Positions 1 to 11,273 of a stretch of 64,000 bases of DNA are shown one piece after another. This DNA is from Lineus longissimus (lineage: Eukaryota > Nemertea > Pilidiophora > Heteronemertea > Lineidae). The notes under the pieces were generated by a model. That model was not told where the DNA came from. It searched no databases and saw nothing but the letters and a program-made list of their open reading frames with translations. The first letter of the stretch is position 1; each line of letters begins with the position of its first letter. The stretch lies in assembly GCF_910592395.1 (NCBI RefSeq), contig NC_088308.1, positions 23,079,501-23,143,500 on the forward strand, in the 5' to 3' direction. The translations under genes and the position numbers were made by a program.

Positions 1-3000
1 GTGCACATAATGTATATATGAATAAAAAGTCGAACTTGTTTAGAGTCTCCGGGATCCTCTACGAAGGGTTAACCTTTCATGTTATCACAGGAACCGGCGA
101 ATGTAGATATTCAGTCGTAAGAAGATCCAGCGCAGACACACGCCATTAGTGCATTTAAAGCAGATGTTTCAATGCTAGGGAAGGTGGACCCAACTCTATC
201 CTACCTGTTGGAGAACGGAATGTTGTTGGCATTCGTTTCTCTTCGCAGCCTCAAAGCTCTGTTGGATCACCTTATAAAGCACACCGAGGTAGAGTGGAAG
301 CATGCTCGCAACATGCAGTGTAGCAATAGTAAGCTTATATACTATATATCCAGCCAAGAACAGTATACATGTATTATTCTAAGAATTGAAATCGAAATTG
401 AAACTAGATAATAAATTTGGCTATGGGAGGTTTGATATAAGTAATGAAGTCATACCAATGCTTTTCGGCCAATTCCTCAAGTAATTTTTAGTGACTCACT
501 GTGTGGCCATTGCATTGGTTCTTTACCGGAATTGCTTGACAAACTAATGAAACGATGTATGCTGGTGTTACTTGAATGTCGGCATCCTTCTATAGCATGC
601 CTTACTTTGAATTGTTCCTAAAATGAACGTGCACTTTCTGTGGTGTGCTATATTTGTGACGCTTGTCACATTCTATAGTACTGTGTATACTTACACTTTA
701 CTTTATCCTCATGAACCTCGAACCCTTCAACATTCTGAAAAAAGAGATAAGAGACTTAACTAAATTCGAATCTTTATATCTTGGTCACAGTTAGCCTACC
801 TGTATAGGAATTAACAATATGAATAAGGTCTCGCTAAAATCATACAATTTCCGAAGATTGCAAAAGACGAGTTGATGCGACGTGTTTGGTTCAATCTGTT
901 AAGTATTATCTGAGAAGCAGTGGACCTTTTAATGACTGTTTATTTGATAGCTCATTGTTACAGTACTATCAGACCCGTCCCATCCAACCCCTTCACAGTC
1001 AAAGGGCCATGATGAATTGATGATGTTGATGATCACAAGATCACCAGGTAGCATATAAGAGTGAGGTCAACGACGTTGAACAGATAAACATGCTATTAGG
1101 TATGGAGTATACCTGTACATTTCAGAGAAAGTATGCAGGTCTATGTGTACTAGGATGGGATAGCGAAATATGTGCCTTTTAAGTGTATAAGCCTACACGT
1201 GTATAAAAATTATTACGTTAACTCTTCATTTTGCACCATGATTCTCAACTCAGAAAAAAACATTCCTCACAGTTTCATTTGGCCTAATTTTTACTACACT
1301 TCACCTGGCGAACACAACCAATCTATTTTCAAGGCATGTAGGCGTTCGTGATAACAAGTTCTCGAGAATGTCGGCGTTCTCGAATTTTCTTTGCCATGCT
1401 TAATTTCTACAAACCAGGCGTATTGCTGGATGAGCGACTGTGAAGCATAACGTAGGCGTGGGCTTAGGCGTGCTGTGTGGAATTAATGATTTTCATTTTG
1501 ATGTGTCTTTTACGAGAACAAATATCAAATGACCAAAATTTCATGTTGAATCAATATCTCTATTTCACTTTGGCAAAACTATGCCGTCCAGGACGCACAC
1601 AAAATTGCAACCAAAACTTTTAATCTATGTCAGTACGTTGATATCGTTATTGATTAAGAAGTAGCTAGTATAGCCTAGCAATTAATGATAAAAAGATTGA
1701 AGAGAGAAACAAAATGTACAATGTAAGTAAGATGGTGGCATATATAGTTGTGCAGGGTAGGCCTATGCCGCCCAGAAAGAACTAATTGTTCAAAGATGCG
1801 CCAAAACGCCAAAATTCTTCTTTAAAAGATAGTAAAAAATTATAGAAAATGTACCTCTCATTCAAATACCTAAAATTAATATAATTCTATAAAGAAACTT
1901 ACCATTTTGGCTGCAGAAAGTGACGGTTATGCGGAAAGTGTTCGCAGGACTGTGCTGGACGAAGACGCTACCAGTTACCAGTGATCTTACCTACACCTAG
2001 CTCATGACGTCACGGATTATTTTGCGGCCAGATATCCATTTACTCACCAACAGTATAGATGAAGCGCAGTGGCTATTTTAGGCCCGCTTACAACCTTAGG
2101 ATGGAGAAGCAGTGCATATAATGGTAACCAGGTGCACATGTCTTAACGAAATTTACCTAGCTTGTCTGCTGAAAGATCTTTATTTGCCTGCATAAACCCG
2201 TACGTTGTACATTTCTCGATATGTATAGCTCAGTATAGTCTTAGTCAGAAGTGTATAGACCATTTTATTTTGCATTCATCGGCGGCAATTTACTACAGAT
2301 TCACCGATCAACGTCCAGTTGCAAAGTCAAAATTCTTTTGCAGAAATAATAATTTATTTCAAATAAATATCGCATATATATAATGGTTCATGTATAATGT
2401 ACAAGCTGATTATTATAGAGTGCAGTGTAAAATTCACGATTTGACAGGAATGGAAACAATACCCGAGTTTATATCACTGTCCCCATACAGTCACTCGGCT
2501 AATGTTGTAATCAACACGCCATTTAAAACTACATGTACATGTAAAGACTATCAAATTACAAATGTTCTATTATAGTGAACTAAATACACTCAATATTTCT
2601 GTCGCCGACGCGTCTGTCTTTCAGGAACATCTTGTAGGAACGGAAGTTAATGTGTCAATTGCTTCCTTACAATTACTGCGAAAACCCTTTCACGTGACTA
2701 AGGTAAGCATTAACGGGTTGCAGAAGAGGCAGAAATGAGGCGTCCATAAGATTGCCGCAAAGAAAATGCCCATTTGATGTTCAGTGTCTCAAGAAATAGA
2801 TGCACTCCGTGATGTAACGTGCTGGAGGTTTGGATCTTAACTTTGTTAACACTCCTCAGGCATTATGCCTTAACGGCACTGCCATTTGATTGTTTTCCGT
2901 TTAGTTGCTCGAGCTCTGTTTGGTTAGCATCCTCGGTGCTAATTTTCGGTGCCCTGAAAGAAGGACAAAACTATACCTTACCCGTACCGGTGAGATGTAG

Positions 3001-3490
3001 GCTTACATCTGCATCTATAAATGCATTTACGAACTACAGGCAAAGCCGAAAAACACGTCTACTACATGTATTAGTGCAAATTTGAGAATCCAATAAGGAT
3101 ATCGTTCATGTATTCTTGCTGTCAAGTCGTAAAATGAATTGTCACGTATTTCTACCTTCGCCAACAAAGCGCATTATCCTAAGCGCGTGTATCAGCTCAA
3201 AACTTTGGATTGACCCCAAGCGGCCTTTCGATCGTTTCTAAGATACATGTATACACTGCTCGCGCAAGGAGTGATTGAGTGTAGTTTAGTAACGATACAA
3301 ATGCCTGCTATGGGAGGATGGAGATTGATGCCAAGGGCCGATTCAGGCTGTTGATACACAAGGCTTGGATATCACATCTCCCTATCGGTACTGCAAAGGC
3401 GCGGGCGGGAATATCTTAACTGAACAGATTCTCAACACTAGATATTTCACCAAAGGCCACACATGTATACCCGAATGCCTTTGCTTTCAC
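1..3490. other. Non-coding or unresolved left flank
   Basis: I see no recognisable gene in this stretch apart from one weak exon candidate near 172-331. The open frames at 2162-2383, 2390-2575 and 2819-3085 are short, have no known domain and lack convincing splice context. Several copies of the octamer TACATGTA occur here (365, 2530, 2536, 3063, 3244). If the downstream transporter is spliced past its in-frame stop at 3491, a final exon could lie in this region. Confidence 0.5.
172..331 (+). CDS. Weak candidate exon, unknown protein
   Basis: A plus-strand frame stays open across this stretch and upstream of the ATG at 172, back to about 148. It encodes a protein-like, helix-prone segment containing LLENGMLLAFVSLRSLK and ALLDHLIKHTEVEW. 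A plausible donor (GTAAGC) follows at about 332, after the codons for QCSN. I do not recognise the family and found no partner exon. It could be one exon of a gene lying mostly outside the window, or chance. Confidence 0.18.
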
Positions 3491-6400
3491 CTACCTTCCA
3501 AGCAATAACGCATCCTCTATTGTTTCTGGCAGTGGTCGGCCAAGAGTCTCTGGTAAAGTGAAGCTGAAGATTCCGGCAAGAAGCCCAAAGGCTCCCAATA
3601 TAATCAGAGGTAACGCCTTGGAAAAGGGGCCCACTATCAGCATGCCCTGAAAAAAACAAGGGGATTTTGTGTCAGACAAAACTAGTATCGAGAATGAGAC
3701 TGCACGTCGCATCATTTTGGCTTGGTTTGGTTAGTTCTGGTTAGGCGAGTTCGAATTTTCTGACAATCATCGACTGAGCAATGCTAGGCCGAACAAGATG
3801 GACACTGATGACGGAAACAACCAGAGGAGGTTGGGTGATGATGACTCGGTATAACTGCAACCAGAGGGGAAAATGTGTTGACGAGGCATGGTTAACAGCG
3901 TGCATATGAAGTTAATCTACAATTAATGGCATTAACTGAACAAACTTAAGGTTGCTGCTAGCGTTTAAGGTATGATTTGACGCGCTGTACAAAGACTTAC
4001 TAAATCTGTGATGTAGGGAGCTATCATGCTAGCTACCCTAGCAGCAGTGGACGTGATACCCAGTGTGACCACCCTCATACTCGTCGGGGTCATCTCCGCC
4101 GTCCAGATATACACAGAGGCAAAAGAAGCAGAAGCACCGAATTTTCCTATTGTCGAGAGCGTGGTGATCAACCAGGACAGTGCTGAAATTTCGAAACGTG
4201 TTGTGTAGTCTAGATGACCTATTATGGTTGATCACAAAATAAAATCTGAGCCTGCGAAGAGTATCGGGAGATTTCAATCAGTTGTGCTCTTATGGCGTGA
4301 CGACTTCCGGTACTATTTGCTCAGTTTCGCCATTAATAGAGTTGGTCAATCAGTCTTCCCATCACCAGTCGTCATCTCATAGGAAATGCTTCGTTTGCTG
4401 AACGGAGCAATCGTCAACCTATGTATGGCGAGATCTCTCAATATGGTGCGTGGTTTACAAGGCATGCAGGGTCAACAATACGCTGATCCATCAAAAGGAG
4501 CAAACATCCGCCGAAACGGGAAAAGACTGAAGGAAGACTATCCGCTCATGCAGTTATAGAAGATACAATGGTTTACGGTTCTCGATCGCTTTTTACGATA
4601 ACGTCAAGGGCTAAGAGATTTGTCACCATTATTATCAACCAAAATACTTTTTCCTAGGTGTTTCGACTTACATGATCCACCAAAAATTACAGGAAATATG
4701 GAGACAATGCACGCCGTTCCTCCAACGATCATAGCAAATGCATGTGTATACTTTCTGCCAAACTTCATTGGTGCGAACAGAGCGTAGATATAGGCGGGAA
4801 TTTCAATGAGACCAGTCACGAGGTAGTTGATGTAGATGTCGCCAGAGAGGTTTCCGGAATTGAGGGAAAGACCGTAATAGGCAGCAGAGACAGCAGCCCT
4901 GAAAGTCAGAGATATGATGACATTTTGTAAGATTTGTAAAAAAAACATCATACTTTGCAGAAAGATATTTTTAGAAGAACTTAACGATATACGTAGGAGG
5001 CTCAAGACACTTGACCCATTAGCCTACTTGTGAAAACGTCCTGGACTAAGAGTCGTCAAGAAATACATGTAATTCACTTTTAAGGTATTCTCCCAGATCA
5101 TCGATTCAATGCCAAACGGTTCAGTACCCGGCAGACGCACCGCTTGCCCGGAGAAATCAACTCTTATGTCAAACATATCACGAATTGGCTTTGTATGAGT
5201 AGGGAGAAGGATTCGTATGATAATCAGAAACATCAGGTTTGCTAAGTACATGTACATGTATATGACAGACGGACTCTACCTAAAGGAATAACGGGCAGAG
5301 GGTAACGACAACGAGGGGAATGTTCGACTTTACTTACCAGTTTATACTAAGACAAATCAATCTCACAGCGAGTGTCTTATTTTTCATGATAGTGCAGCAA
5401 TTCACTGTTTTCTCTGGCACCACCTCTTGATCTTCTTTGTCCTTGGTTCCTTCAAAAAGCGGCCCAGCTGGCAGTGCGTCCGACTTGCCATTGAACTTGG
5501 CTACTTTACGGATGATGTCTTCTGCCTCTTTCCGCCGTCCGTTTGTGATCAGCCATCGAGGTGACTCTTCTATTAACCTACATATGAGAATAAAGTCAAT
5601 CACTGATTCAGGCTCCTGCCTGGGGTTGGAAATTAAACCATAATGACAAGAAGGTACGTACTTATTCGATTCAAATAATGATACCAGCAATTACGGGCAC
5701 GTTTGTTTTGGTTCTTTTATAAGAAATCGTGAGTATACTTACCACCAATATCCGAAGAAGAAGACACATGGCCCCGTGATGGCAAATGTTAGATGCCTCC
5801 AGTTTCGGATAAAATAGGCCAATGGCGTGACCAGACATACGCCAAAGGCAAAGAAGAAGTTTGAGGCCATTCCGGCAATCTGTCGCTTGGAGGAACCGAC
5901 GAATTCCATCGCTAAAAGGAAATAGATACTGATGTGGTCAAAAATGCAGGCCATTGACAGCATGTGACGTCACACCATCTCTGCCGATAGAAAATACCTA
6001 TTAAATTCACGATGAAGTGACCAGGTATTCAATATCACCAATAACAGTAACTTTTCAGGAGTTTGATATTTTTATTCGGTCTTGTCAGGGGAACATGTTT
6101 AAATGGTCTTTACTCAAAATACTCTATATTTTTGCGATTCTCGAAAATTTATCAAAATCTAAAATGCTTTGGCAGGTTTGGAAGTCTCTTTGAGTTCTTC
6201 TAATAAAAAATACATTCTTTGTAATTTTATTTTCGCGAGTCGTTATTATTCGCGAAATGAGCGAAAATAATATGACTAAAACTGTCGGTTTATAGTTCAA
6301 TCTGACAATGTCTCATTGCACTTACCCCAGACGAAACCAGTTTGATAAAATGCTACACTAAAACATGATGAGAACCCCCTGAAAATCATTAGGGAGTAAA

Positions 6401-9400
6401 TCTCGGGAGCGAATCCGCTGGCTAGCTTGGAGAGGCTCATCAGTAACAACGAGAAGCAGAATACCTTTTTCCTGCCGAATCTGCAATATAAAGTCAAACA
6501 GAAGGTACAATAACATTAGGTGTGAACTTTGATTTGTTTATGAAGGCCTATAATATGTCATCCTGAAGCTTTTTAGGCCAACACTCGACACTTACGATCG
6601 ATGGGAGGAGGACACGACGTACTCTCGATTTTCGAGGATGATAATATGTATTTCAAGTTCAAAAGTTCATTTTGAGTCATACTGTATTTTTATATACTGC
6701 ATGATATTACTGAGCCAATACGAATTATATCGTATTAAGTATAATCATATACATACAGTATATGTACATAAACCTTTGCATTTGATGTTTATGATAATGG
6801 ATTGTATCCTGGTTACTAAATACTCTACATTAAAACTGCTGATGACGTTATGGTATTTTTTTATGTAGTTTGTTAATAATTTTATACGACGAAGTAATTC
6901 CAAAAACGACAGAGGCTTTAAAAAATACCGGTACCAGTACTATATACGCTGTATTCAATTACTTGCACCTTACTTTCGCCTATTATATAATCTTCGGACG
7001 AGAGGTATGATTTTAAGCAATATTTTGTTCTGTATGATATCCATGTGTGTATATGTATGAACATGTACCGAATGCTAATTCGTTGTACGAAAGCACAGGC
7101 GCGTGAGATATCAGAATCCATCGATCAAAAAATGGTTGTATGGATTTCGTACGTGCTAATCAATATTGATTGGAGGCTCAGTGATGATCCCATCGATCAA
7201 TTGGTTCTGGTGTCTTCACATGCCTGTGATCAGAGCATCTGAACCTACCTGTCTGAGATTTGCCCTCCCACAATTCCGCCGAGTATCTTGAAGAACATAA
7301 ACAACATGTTGGTAACCGATCGCAGGATCACCTTGTCACATACGATGTCGAACTACAAAAAGAAATAGAGGTTAAAATGTTCATATTCATCAAATATTGC
7401 GGTTTTTAACAGGAAATAAAACCCCTGACGCATTTTTCAATAAACTTTTATGCACAGGTACCATCCATGCCGACTCTCCTTTCAAGATGGATAAACTGAA
7501 AATATTCCTTGGTTAAGCATTCAGTATCGCGAAAAGAGTTATAACGGTGCCTCGGTGTACATATACTTCATGACTTGGGCCTTCGCGCGATTATGACTTG
7601 TCACAAAATCTGTCGTGCATCGCAGCGATTAAAATCGCTCGTTTGCACGGCGCTTAAGTGTAGAAAGTTCCTGACATACCTCACTGATAACGGACGGTGA
7701 GTAAAACGTATCATCGTAGACCCATTGGGAACATTTCTGCTGTAACAGGGAACCATTTTGTGCAGTATCGTACGTGGTACAAGATTCCCCCTCTGGGATG
7801 GACGCATTGATAAGCGCTTGGTGTGCATCGCCTTGAATCTCAAATGTGTCGTTAGCATAGCCGGGAACTGAGCACCTGCAAAGAGATTTGGTACACAAAG
7901 TTTAGTTTGGTAGGTCTTTCGAATGAAAAAAGCAAAAAAGTCATGTGCATGTCAGTGTCACCTGTCAGCTTCACCCCGAAGCCTCAAAAATCCTATCCTG
8001 AACCTCATCATCCTGAGATCATGCTTTTTTACTTCTTTTTTTATATACATAATATACGTATACACAAAAATTGACAGACGTATAGTACATTTATATTGGA
8101 AACCACTGGTATATGCCAGGATAGAACCTCATGGTTTTTACTCCCTTTAAACATAGCAGGGGTTGAGGAGATGCAAAAAACCTTGGTGATCCAGATGCAC
8201 AAAACCTGAATCACAGATAGAAATCCGCACTTGTATGTGAACTTCTGGACACTTGCACATATCCGGATTCATTACTGCTAGCAGTCTTTCAACGAAAGCC
8301 TCTGATGCTGGCATGGTCAATGAGCTTAACAAATGGGGGGGGGGGGGGGGGTTCAATCGCAGCCCTTTAGCTCCGTTTTTTGGTGATATACATCCCTGGT
8401 TAACAAACCTGTGCTTTGGCATCCCTAAAATAATGACAAGGTCCATATTTAATGCTCCAGTACACGTAGTTGCAAAACAGAACAGTCCATAAAGGAATAG
8501 CTGGTATTTCCCAAAACTTCCCGGCTTAGTTGTATTATCCATGGCATCCTCAAAATCCATGGGTTTAGTGTCAGCTTCATCAGGAACGGACAGGTCATCA
8601 CTGGAGGACATTTTTATATATCAATATAACAAGACTTATAGCCCTCCATCCCATGCCTGAGCGCACACCTCGGCCCTCCCATCTCATGTACACAAAATGT
8701 ATTGTAAACTGTGTTCATCATACAAAGCCATTGAAACGAGGATGGATTTGGCTGTGCCAGCTGATAGGTTTACATTTTGTTATAAAAAGGTCAATAATTA
8801 CTTGTATATGTAGTTGGCTATCACAATTATGAAATGACAACCTTTTGAAAAGAACGTACATGTACAGTCCTACCAGAAAGTAAATGTCCACCTTTTTTTA
8901 AAGTATCACAGAGATAAAATAAGATATTGAATGCGGTTTTCAGCAGAGTATGGTATATTTAGCTGGTCATATATCTGTTGTATTCGGATGCACCTAATTC
9001 CATCACTTCAATGTGTAACAAACATTTAAAAAAGGTCACTCATACATTGTGAAAAAGAACGAAAATAAAATAAAATGAAAAAGTTACTTTTTGGACATTT
9101 TAAAAATTACCTGTTACATAATGAAGAGACAGGATAAGCTGGGTCCAAATACAACAGATACATGACCAACTAATACCATTCTCTGCTGAAAACAAACTTA
9201 TAACACTTGTATCTTATCTACGGCGTTTCCAACAATGTTTGTGGTACGAGAGTTAATGTCTGTAAAAAAGGACTATTTGCTCTTATTAAAAACCATCCAA
9301 GAAACCGGGCTTCAAAATCAGAAAAGAGTGAAGTATGTTTAGCACCCCGCCGAACAGACATGAGGCACGTGGCTGTTAGTACTGGGAGTATAGTCAATGA

Positions 9401-11273
9401 TCCGATTTAGGACTGGTACTAGATCATTTCAATTATCCGGACTGGCTGCTCCAATGGGGATAAAAGGATATACGCTGGAAATTCGACTTACCGAAAGTTA
9501 GGTATCCCTAACATGAAGACCGTGTCCATAGCAAAGAAAGCCTCCATGATCGTTCCTAAGCCGAACAGTAAATAGAAGCCGGTGTGGTAGTGGCCCCAGG
9601 GGCCCACCCTCTCTAGACTTTCTTCAAGTTCCATGCTTCCTTGAGTTATTAGTTGATGTAGAGAACGGAATGGGAGATACCCCTATTGCCCATGGCAAAT
9701 CAAGACTGTATCATAATGGTATGACAAACAACAGTTTATATACATGCAGGACAAGTCAGCAGGCCAGGGCATAGATTAAGGTTTAACATGTTTATCAATT
9801 GTTTATCAGTGTTTGAATTCATTATCAGTGATAAAATCCGTATGATACGACGTGAATAGGAATGGCCACGGTTTGTTTACATTTGACAGCCACGGCATGC
9901 CAATTGCGCAGTGTAAAAAATCAAGAGTGATTGTAACAGTAGTTTTCATCTTGGACAATGGACATCTTTACGCAAATTATATCCCCACAAACCAGAATCC
10001 TGCCAGCAAAAGAGGGGATCGTCTCATACAGTGGAACCTCCCTTAGCGGACACCTCTCTATTAAGGACACTAGTTTTGGTCACAAATTGGTTGTTTCCAT
10101 TCAATTTGACCTCTCTCTTAAGGACACCTCCCTACTAAGGACAGCATTTGTTAGTCCCGTGGGTGTCCTTAAGAGAGAGGTTCTACTTGGATTGGCCTTG
10201 GATGTTATCCAATAGGTCACCTTGAACTACAGTACACGTACCCGGATTCGATACTTGAGAACATTCCTTGCCCGTATTTGTAGCAGCCTTTGTCGTGATC
10301 AGTTGTTATACTGCAGATTAACACTAGAGTTACATTGTACTTTCAAACTTTCTCTTCTTTATTCCGCAGAAATATGTATATAGGCTGTGTATCTATACCC
10401 GTATCATGGTCATAATAATATACTGGTGGCTGTGGGAGGAACCCTTCTGCATGGTACTTGTAGTTTAGTTAAACCTTATTTGGACAGACATTGCAGCTTT
10501 CCCTCGATTTCTCCGCGAGTCGGTTTGGGATGGACCAGGAAATAAAATTTCTTTCAAAATGTCCTTTCAGCGCACGAGGCTAATTTCTTGTGAATAGTTT
10601 ATTTACGTGGCATTGTCAGTTTAACTACAGGTCATTGGTCATTGAACTGTTGATATGATAAGTGTATAGGGGTCAAAAGTGAGTAGGCCTAAACATTGAG
10701 TATGATGTGAAGTCCAGTTTCATTGGACCTTGCTCTAGATGACAAAGTCCATGATATCAAAACTGTGTTAGTGCATGGGCGAAATTCTAACTCTTTTCTT
10801 AAAGGCCCCGATAATAAAACCAGATAATATCTTGAATTAATTAATATGTTACCCTATCCGTTTGATAGAGTGAACAGGGGCCAACATCCTGGCACCATAT
10901 TCCGCCTTTCGATTTGAATGACAAAGGATACTAGCGCTTTATTCCCCGAGGCTCTGAATATTTCGAAAAAAAAAAAAATATAATGGCTTAAAGGGAATTT
11001 CGCACAGCCAATACTTCGACATACTTTTTCCTTTTTCTCTGAAAGTGAAAATAAACCTTCTCATTTCCTGTTTTATTTATAAGTCCCGTGCAGATCAGTA
11101 AGCCAGATTTCAGCGACAAAAAAAACTTACCTGTATTCGGGGAGGCCCAGGATGAACACAGCATCAAGTGCCATCATGGCGTCAACACTCACTGTCACGG
11201 CGAAGATCAAAAAGATGTAGACCTGGTACCTGCCGAAAGCACCTGTATGTTCGATTGTTTCATCTAAATCCAT
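3491..11273 (-). CDS. SLC22-type organic ion transporter (MFS), with alternative first exons
   Basis: This is a major-facilitator transporter of the SLC22 (organic cation/carnitine/anion) family, predicted in the plasma membrane. The first exon is alternative (A 11131-11273, B 9492-9634 or C 8409-8611). The shared exons are 7680-7875, 7249-7352, 6326-6480, 5743-5911, 5338-5577, 4672-4898, 4001-4182 and 3491-3646. All junctions keep phase, and the exon-A form is 523 residues, normal for SLC22. Visible family marks are a large extracellular loop with three N-glycosylation sequons (NDT, NAS, NGS) and paired cysteines at about 49-120; the TM2-TM3 motif SDRFGRKK at about 146-153; ESPRWL at about 260; a second FGRK loop in exon 7; and the C-terminal signature LPETLGRPLPETIED at about 503-517. 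The substrate cannot be inferred. Introns carry several short repeats. Confidence 0.9.
8138..8260. repeat. Short TTAA-type element fragment (family 2)
   Basis: The stretch starts with ACTCCCTTTAAA and contains GATGCAAAAA-CCTTGGTG. It aligns with 26206-26280, which has the same CTCCCTTTAAA start and GATGCAAAAACATTGGTGG. Both look like ends of one non-autonomous transposon family that targets TTAA. The far boundary is not resolved. Confidence 0.4.
8335..8351 (+). repeat. Poly-G tract (17 nt)
   Basis: Uninterrupted run of 17 G on the plus strand inside the intron between first exon C and exon 2 of the transporter. It could form a G-quadruplex and is a likely spot for length polymorphism or sequencing error. 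Confidence 0.9.
8409..8611 (-). CDS. Alternative first exon C of the SLC22-type transporter
   Basis: This is the third homologous first exon and the one nearest exon 2 (533 bp intron). It has a longer acidic N-terminus (MSSSDDLSVPDEADTKPMDF) before the shared core G-x-F-G-K-Y-Q, a hydrophobic helix and IILGMPKHR. It spans 67 codons plus two bases, the same phase as A and B, and the split codon again gives Arg. The donor GTTTGT is weaker than those of A and B. If unspliced, the frame would run on to 8147 through a poly-G tract, which I regard as intron. Confidence 0.72.
8936..9193. mobile_element. Foldback MITE with about 50 bp terminal inverted repeats
   Basis: The 258 bp unit begins GTTTTCAGCAGAG and ends with its exact complement CTCTGCTGAAAAC. 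The inverted match extends inward about 50 bp with a few mismatches and one small gap (GGTCATATATCTGTTGTATT on the left against its complement near 9150 on the right). The centre is A-rich with no open frame. No clear target-site duplication was seen. It sits between first exons C and B of the transporter. Confidence 0.75.
9492..9634 (-). CDS. Alternative first exon B of the SLC22-type transporter
   Basis: This exon is homologous to exon A and exactly the same length (143 nt), ending in the same phase. Its protein begins MELEESLERVGPWGHYHTG and ends FMLGIPNFR, with the split codon CG|G. About 18 of 48 residues match exon A, including the G-x-x-G-x-Y turn before the helix and the D-x-V-F-x-L-G-x-P end. 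The donor GTAAGTC is strong. A TATATAAA box lies about 100 bp upstream on the same strand (9735-9742), which suggests its own promoter. Confidence 0.78.
9735..9742 (-). promoter_or_regulatory. TATA-like box upstream of first exon B
   Basis: TATATAAA on the minus strand, about 100 bp before the ATG of exon B. The position suits a separate promoter with a 5'UTR of roughly 70 nt. This is an inference from one motif only. Confidence 0.3.
10026..10192 (+). mobile_element. Palindromic short repeat (family P), copy 1
   Basis: The ends are AGTGGAACCTCCCTTA and the near-complement of AGTAGAACCTCTCTCTTAA. The interior repeats the motif AAGGACAC-CTC several times in both orientations. A second copy in opposite orientation lies at 21246-21438. 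It has no coding capacity and is most likely a MITE-like non-autonomous element. It sits in the intron between first exons A and B. Confidence 0.65.
11131..11273 (-). CDS. Alternative first exon A of the SLC22-type transporter
   Basis: This exon encodes the N-terminus and first membrane helix. It starts at ATG 11273-11271 and runs 47 codons plus two bases to a strong donor (GTAAGT). The protein begins MDLDETIEHTGAFGRYQ, continues into a hydrophobic helix and ends ILGLPEYR, where the last Arg codon is AG|G split across the junction with exon 2 at 7875. It lies 3.3 kb from exon 2 and is the most distal of the three. I saw no acceptor just before the ATG, so it reads as a true first exon. Confidence 0.8.

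Noticed and set aside
5024-5257. Minus-strand 77-codon frame between transporter exons 6 and 7
   Set aside because: It lies in an intron. The flanking exons join in perfect phase without it and it does not match transporter sequence.
8147-8408. Continuation of first exon C as a 154-codon open frame ending at 8147
   Set aside because: It passes through a poly-G tract (read as a run of prolines) and a repeat, and the homologous exons A and B are spliced at the equivalent position. I treat it as intron.
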